7,440 bases of DNA, from positions 1-7,440 of the forward strand of contig SKLC01000142.1 of NCBI GenBank assembly GCA_007123425.1, read 5' to 3'. Both the position numbers and the translations under genes were made by a program. Position 1 is the first letter of the stretch, and the number at the start of each line of letters is the position of its first letter. Below the pieces are notes generated by a model. The model ran no database searches and had not been told where the DNA came from. It saw nothing but the letters and a program-made list of their open reading frames with translations. Positions 4,086 to 7,440 of the stretch are shown in pieces. The DNA is from Nitriliruptoraceae bacterium (GTDB lineage Bacteria; Actinomycetota; Nitriliruptoria; Nitriliruptorales; Nitriliruptoraceae).

Positions 4086-6392
4086 GTGAGCGCCCCGGAA
4101 GCCGAGACCTTCCCCGCCAACGAGACGCTGACGCGTGAGCGCGCCCGCGAGCTCGGCCACGAGCTGGGGCTGCGCGGCGACGAGTACGACCGCGTGGAGG
4201 AGACGCTGGGCCGGGTCCCCACCGTCGCCGAGCTCGGCATGTACTCGGTGATGTGGTCCGAGCACGCCTCGTACAAGTCCTCCAAGGTCCACCTGCGCGA
4301 GCTGCCCTCGACCGGGCCGCAGGTGCTGGTGGGGCCGGGCGAGAACGCCGGCGTGGTCGACGTGGGCGACGGGCTGGCGGTCAGCTTCAAGATCGAGTCG
4401 CACAACCATCCCAGCTTCGTCGAGCCCTACCAGGGCGCGGCGACCGGCGTGGGCGGCATCCTGCGCGACATCTTCACCATGGGCGCCCGGCCGATCGCGA
4501 TCATGGACCCGCTGCGCTTCGGTGACCCCGGCGGCTGGACCGACGGCACCTGGCGACGGCGCGAGCCCGACGCGCTGCAGCGCCACCTCGTCGACGGGGT
4601 GGTCCGCGGGGTGGGCGGCTACGGCAACTGCGTGGGCGTGCCCAACATCGGCGGCGAGACCGTGTTCGACGACTCCTACGCCGACAATCCCCTGACCAAC
4701 GTCCTGGCGATCGGCGTGCTGCGCCGGGACCGCCTCCAGCTCGCCAAGGCGGAGTCCCCCGGCGACAAGGCCGTGCTGCTGGGCTCGGCGACCGGCCGGG
4801 ACGGCATCGGCGGCGCGTCGGTGCTGGCCAGCCAGGAGTTCGACGAGGGCCTGGACGCCAAGCGCCCCAACGTGCAGGTCGGCGACCCCTTCGCCGAGAA
4901 GCTGCTGATCGAGTGCTGCCTCGAGCTCTACGAGCGCGACCTCATCTCCGGGATCCAGGACATGGGCGCGGCCGGGATCGCCTGCTCCACCGCGGAGCTG
5001 GCCTCCGCCGCCTCCATGGGCATGGAGGTCGACCTGGACGCGGTCCACCTGCGCGAGCCGTCGATGGAGTCCTGGGAGATCCTGTGCTCGGAGTCGCAGG
5101 AGCGGATGCTGGCGCTGGTCTCGCCCGAGCGGCTCGACGAGGTGCTGGCGGTGGCCGAGCACTACGGGGTGCCCGCCTCGGTGATCGGCGAGGTCGTCGA
5201 GGGCGACGACCTGATCCTCTACCGCGGCGGGGAGGTGGTCGCCCGCACGCCCGCGCGGTCCCTGGCCGACGAGGGACCGGTCTACGAGCGCCCCTACGAG
5301 CGCCCCGGCTGGCTCGATGAGCTGCAGGCCGCCGACGCCGAGTCGCTGACGGTCCCCGGCCTCGACGGCGAGCCCGGCGACGCGCAAGCGTTCGCCCTGC
5401 GCTTCCTCGCCTCGCCCAACGTGGCCTCGAAGGCGTGGGTGACCGACCAGTACGACCAGCTCGTGCTCGGTGGCACCGTGCTGGGGCCCGGCATGGCCGG
5501 TGCCGGGGTCGTGCGGCTGCCCGACAGCCACAAGGCCGTGGCCTGCGCCACCGACGGCAACGGCCGCTGGTGTCTGCTCGACCCGCGGGAGGGCACCCGC
5601 CGGGTGGTCGCCGAGGCCTTCCGCAACGTCGCCTGCACCGGCGCCCGCCCGCTGGCCACCACCAACTGCCTCAACTTCGGCGACCCGGAGCGTCCCGACG
5701 TCATGTGGCAGTTCGCCGAGTCGGTGGCGGGCATGGGGGAGGCCTGCGCGGCCCTGGGCATCCCCGTCACCGGCGGCAACGTGTCGCTGTACAACCAGAC
5801 CCGCGGCACGCCCATCCATCCGACCCCCGTGGTGGGCGTGCTCGGGCTGCTGGAGCAGGCGGGCAACGCGCTGGGCTCCGCGTTCGAGGACGAAGGCGAC
5901 CTGGTCTTCCTCGTGGGCGCCGAGACGGAGCCCGGCCTGGCCGGCAGCGAGCTGCAGCGCTTCCTCGACCGGCCCGCCGAGGGCCGCCTCGCGCCCGTCG
6001 ACCTCGACCTCGAGGCGGCGATCGGCGAGGTGCTCGCGCTCGCGGCCCACGAGGGCTGGATCACCAGCGCCCACGACGTGTCGGGCGGGGGGCTGCTGAC
6101 CACGCTGGTCGAGGCGTGCGTGGGTGGGGCGGTGGGCGTCGAGGTGTCGCTGCCGGAGGGCGTCTCGGAGGTCCAGGCGCTGTTCAGCGAGGCGCCGGGG
6201 CGCGTCGTGGTGACCCTGCCGTCGCGGCACGTGCGCGAGTTCGCCCAGGTGTGCTCCGACGCCGAGGTGCCGCTGCGCGACATCGGCACGGTCGGGGGCG
6301 ATCGCCTGGTGGTGCGCGAGCTGCTCGATCTGCCGCTGGGCGAGATCGAGCGGGCCTTCGGCACCGGTCTGGCCGCCGCGCTCGGCGAGTAG
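4086..6392 (+). CDS. purL: FGAM synthase synthetase subunit PurL (small form)
   Basis: PurL is the ATP-dependent synthetase of step 4 of purine synthesis, converting FGAR to FGAM with ammonia supplied by PurQ. The 768 residues match the small PurL form, which lacks the fused glutaminase of the roughly 1300-residue proteobacterial enzyme. Two AIRS-type halves are visible. In the first, the active-site stretch is YSVMWSEHASYKSS (53-66) with His60, followed by ESHNHPS (104-110) and GAATGVGGI (117-125). In the second, TGGNVSLYN starts at 562 and HDVSGGGL at 663. The residue after His60 is Ala61, where Cys is usual. The start is GTG 4086, with AAGGA at 4072-4076 and a 9-nt spacer. Reading frames that begin farther upstream run through the divergent SDR gene and the promoter, so they are not used. 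It is separated from purQ by two inverted genes and has its own predicted promoter. Confidence 0.96.
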   Translation: MSAPEAETFPANETLTRERARELGHELGLRGDEYDRVEETLGRVPTVAELGMYSVMWSEHASYKSSKVHLRELPSTGPQVLVGPGENAGVVDVGDGLAVSFKIESHNHPSFVEPYQGAATGVGGILRDIFTMGARPIAIMDPLRFGDPGGWTDGTWRRREPDALQRHLVDGVVRGVGGYGNCVGVPNIGGETVFDDSYADNPLTNVLAIGVLRRDRLQLAKAESPGDKAVLLGSATGRDGIGGASVLASQEFDEGLDAKRPNVQVGDPFAEKLLIECCLELYERDLISGIQDMGAAGIACSTAELASAASMGMEVDLDAVHLREPSMESWEILCSESQERMLALVSPERLDEVLAVAEHYGVPASVIGEVVEGDDLILYRGGEVVARTPARSLADEGPVYERPYERPGWLDELQAADAESLTVPGLDGEPGDAQAFALRFLASPNVASKAWVTDQYDQLVLGGTVLGPGMAGAGVVRLPDSHKAVACATDGNGRWCLLDPREGTRRVVAEAFRNVACTGARPLATTNCLNFGDPERPDVMWQFAESVAGMGEACAALGIPVTGGNVSLYNQTRGTPIHPTPVVGVLGLLEQAGNALGSAFEDEGDLVFLVGAETEPGLAGSELQRFLDRPAEGRLAPVDLDLEAAIGEVLALAAHEGWITSAHDVSGGGLLTTLVEACVGGAVGVEVSLPEGVSEVQALFSEAPGRVVVTLPSRHVREFAQVCSDAEVPLRDIGTVGGDRLVVRELLDLPLGEIERAFGTGLAAALGE

Positions 6393-6396
6393 CGGG

Positions 6397-6433
6397 CGCG
6401 CGACCTACGTCGCGAGACGTCGGTGGTCGCGTG
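6397..6433 (+). terminator. Two-part stem-loop just after purL (possible terminator)
   Basis: The hairpin starts 4 nt past the purL stop. The inner stem is ACGTC (6407-6411) with GACGT (6416-6420) around a GCGA loop of the GNRA type. The outer stem pairs CGCGACC (6399-6405) with GGTCGCG (6425-6431), extended by one G-T wobble and one C-G pair. A small asymmetric internal loop (6406 against 6421-6424) separates the stems. No T-run follows, so classical intrinsic termination is uncertain. Confidence 0.45.
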
Positions 6434-6434
6434 G

Positions 6435-6448
6435 CCGGGGTGCCCCGG
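6435..6448 (+). repeat. Inverted repeat CCGGGG-TG-CCCCGG
   Basis: A perfect 6-bp inverted repeat with a 2-nt centre lies between the post-purL hairpin and the next palindrome. Together they fill 6397-6475 with adjacent palindromic elements. Confidence 0.5.
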
Positions 6449-6450
6449 CG

Positions 6451-6475
6451 GTGGCCGGCGCCGGCCACGGCCGTG
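6451..6475 (+). repeat. 18-bp perfect palindrome with an overlapping 10-bp palindrome
   Basis: GTGGCCGGCGCCGGCCAC (6451-6468) is a perfect palindrome, and CACGGCCGTG (6466-6475) is a second one sharing its last three bases. It could be a terminator part, a protein-binding site, or a chance product of GC-rich DNA. It lies about 50 nt upstream of the predicted promoter for the next gene. Confidence 0.5.
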
Positions 6476-6524
6476 CAGCGGTGGCGTGCGGACCTGGGGT
6501 GCCCGACCCGGTCGTTCCCACCAC

Positions 6525-6530
6525 TAGGTT
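6525..6530 (+). promoter_or_regulatory. Possible -10 element of the second SDR gene
   Basis: TAGGTT fits TANNNT and is followed by CTCGCG, like the CGCG after the purS and purQ elements. It lies 49 nt before the ATG at 6580. The GGG prefix of the other four elements is absent. Confidence 0.35.
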
Positions 6531-6579
6531 CTCGCGGTCGCGCCGCGAACGCGGTGTGTGTGACGTCGAAGGGCCGTCG

Positions 6580-7338
6580 ATGATCCTGGACCGCTTCCTG
6601 CTGACCGATCGCGTCGCCATCGTCACGGGCGCCTCCTCGGGCCTCGGCGTGAGCTTCGCCAGCGCGCTGGCGGAGGCGGGCGCCGACGTCGTACTGGCCG
6701 CACGCCGTGAGGACCGGCTGAAGGAGACCGCGGCGCGGGTCGAGCAGACCGGTCGCCGGGCGCTGCCGATCGCGGCGGACCTCGCCGAGCCCGCCGACGC
6801 CGACCGGGTGGTCGAGCGCGCAGTGGCGGAGTTCGGGCGCGTGGACGTGCTGGTCAACAACGCCGGCATCGGCACGGCCGTGCCGGCGCTGCGCGAGGAC
6901 ATCGAGGAGTTCCGGCGGGTGCTCGACGTCAACCTGACCGGCTGCTTCGCCATGGCGCGTGCCGCCGCGAACGCCATGGAGCACGGCGGCAGCATCGTCA
7001 ACGTCTCCAGCGTCCTGTCGCTGACCACGGCGGGGCTGCCACAGGCCGCCTACAGCGCCAGCAAGGCCGGGCTCAACGGGCTCACCCGCGATCTCGCGCA
7101 GCAGTGGACCGGGCGCAAGCACATCCGCGTCAATGCGCTGGCGCCGGGCTTCTTCGCCTCGGAGATGACCGAGCAGTACCCGCCCGGCTATCTCGACCGC
7201 CAGATCGGTCGGGTGCTCGCCGGGCGCGCGGGCGAGCACGAGGAGCTCGCCGCGGCGCTGCTGTTCCTGGCCAGCGACGCCGGCAGCTACGTGACCGGGC
7301 AGGTCCTGGCGGTCGACGGCGGCCTCACCATCGCGTAG
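6580..7338 (+). CDS. Classical SDR-family NADP(H)-type oxidoreductase
   Basis: This is a 252-residue classical short-chain dehydrogenase. The cofactor loop is TGASSGLG (16-23). The AARREDRL stretch after strand 2 (40-47), with R42-R43 and no Asp at the strand end, favours NADP(H). D67-L68 and NNAG (93-96) follow. The structural Asn118 is in DVNLTG. S144, Y158 (YSASK) and K162 complete the catalytic set, with the Ser 14 residues before Tyr, one more than in many members. RVNALAPG and the terminal TGQVLAVDGGLTIA are family-typical. The start is ATG 6580 with AAGGG at 6569-6573 and a 6-nt spacer; longer in-frame extensions back to 6451 run through the palindromes and promoter. It resembles FabG-like or gluconate/glucose-dehydrogenase-like SDRs, and substrate is unknown. 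It has about the same length as the SDR at 3137-3886 but clearly diverges from it, so recent duplication is unlikely. Cytoplasmic. Confidence 0.92.
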   Translation: MILDRFLLTDRVAIVTGASSGLGVSFASALAEAGADVVLAARREDRLKETAARVEQTGRRALPIAADLAEPADADRVVERAVAEFGRVDVLVNNAGIGTAVPALREDIEEFRRVLDVNLTGCFAMARAAANAMEHGGSIVNVSSVLSLTTAGLPQAAYSASKAGLNGLTRDLAQQWTGRKHIRVNALAPGFFASEMTEQYPPGYLDRQIGRVLAGRAGEHEELAAALLFLASDAGSYVTGQVLAVDGGLTIA

Positions 7339-7440
7339 CCAGCTCCCAGACGCGTGCGAGGCCCCGGCGCAGCCACGGGGCGTCGTCGGCCGCGCCGGTG
7401 ACCGTGGCGGCGCCGTTGCCCGTCGCGGGCCCCGGCCGAT
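7325..7440 (-). CDS. Possible C-terminal end of a minus-strand gene, partial
   Basis: This minus-strand frame is open from the right edge to a TGA at 7327-7325, giving 37 visible residues. Third codon positions are almost all G or C, as in the real genes of the window. The residues include GNGAATVTGAADDAPW and then WLRRGLARVWELATRW, which read like an amphipathic helix ending a protein. I do not recognise the family. The stop lies inside the last 14 bases of the SDR gene, making a convergent overlap. The evidence is codon bias plus the lack of any other explanation for 7339-7440, so it could still be non-coding. Confidence 0.45.
   Translation of the reverse strand, partial: RPGPATGNGAATVTGAADDAPWLRRGLARVWELATRW

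Noticed and set aside
3093..6230. A 1045-codon open frame on the minus strand
   Set aside because: It runs antisense to purL and, in a shifted frame, through the SDR gene. The translation is Arg/Gly/His-rich low-complexity sequence with no domain pattern, a shadow of GC-rich codons.
6451..6579. Earlier start for the second SDR gene
   Set aside because: The extension would translate the palindromes and the possible promoter. The SDR fold starts just after ATG 6580, which has AAGGG upstream.

Overview
The window is a stretch of chromosome from a very GC-rich bacterium. Nearly every codon ends in G or C, GTG starts are common, and AT-rich DNA is almost absent. The three purine genes encode the small PurS / PurQ / small PurL form of FGAM synthase, used by Gram-positive bacteria and archaea. 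PurQ begins with an actinobacterial-looking stretch (FPGSLDD around residues 8-14). I infer an actinomycete, perhaps from a deep-branching class, but the sequence alone does not fix the genus.

Layout. Positions 1-401 hold the C-terminal end of an extended-SDR (NAD(P)-binding epimerase-like) protein. Positions 517-891 encode a stand-alone response-regulator receiver domain. The purine block follows on the + strand: purS (976-1254), an unrecognised membrane-anchored protein with a defective HExxH-like motif (1292-2089), and purQ (2143-2826). Two minus-strand genes interrupt the block: a 71-residue two-helix membrane protein (2843-3058) and a classical SDR dehydrogenase (3137-3886). purL (4086-6392) lies beyond them on the + strand, followed by a hairpin-rich gap and a second classical SDR (6580-7338). 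The final bases probably hold the C-terminus of a minus-strand gene that overlaps the SDR tail.

How the genes work together. PurQ releases ammonia from glutamine, PurL uses it with ATP to convert FGAR to FGAM, and PurS bridges the two. The other genes have no evident part in purine synthesis. A near-identical motif, GGGNTACNCT, lies 32-55 nt before the start codons of purS, purQ, purL and the 71-residue gene. It fits a -10 (TANNNT) promoter element and suggests that the three pur genes are transcribed from separate promoters. The 265-residue gene has no such motif and probably rides on the purS transcript.

I see no mobile element, CRISPR array, tRNA or rRNA. Most of the window is ordinary. 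The most worthwhile items are the shared promoter motif, the unknown membrane-anchored protein between purS and purQ, an unusual residue in the PurL active-site motif, and the palindrome cluster after purL.
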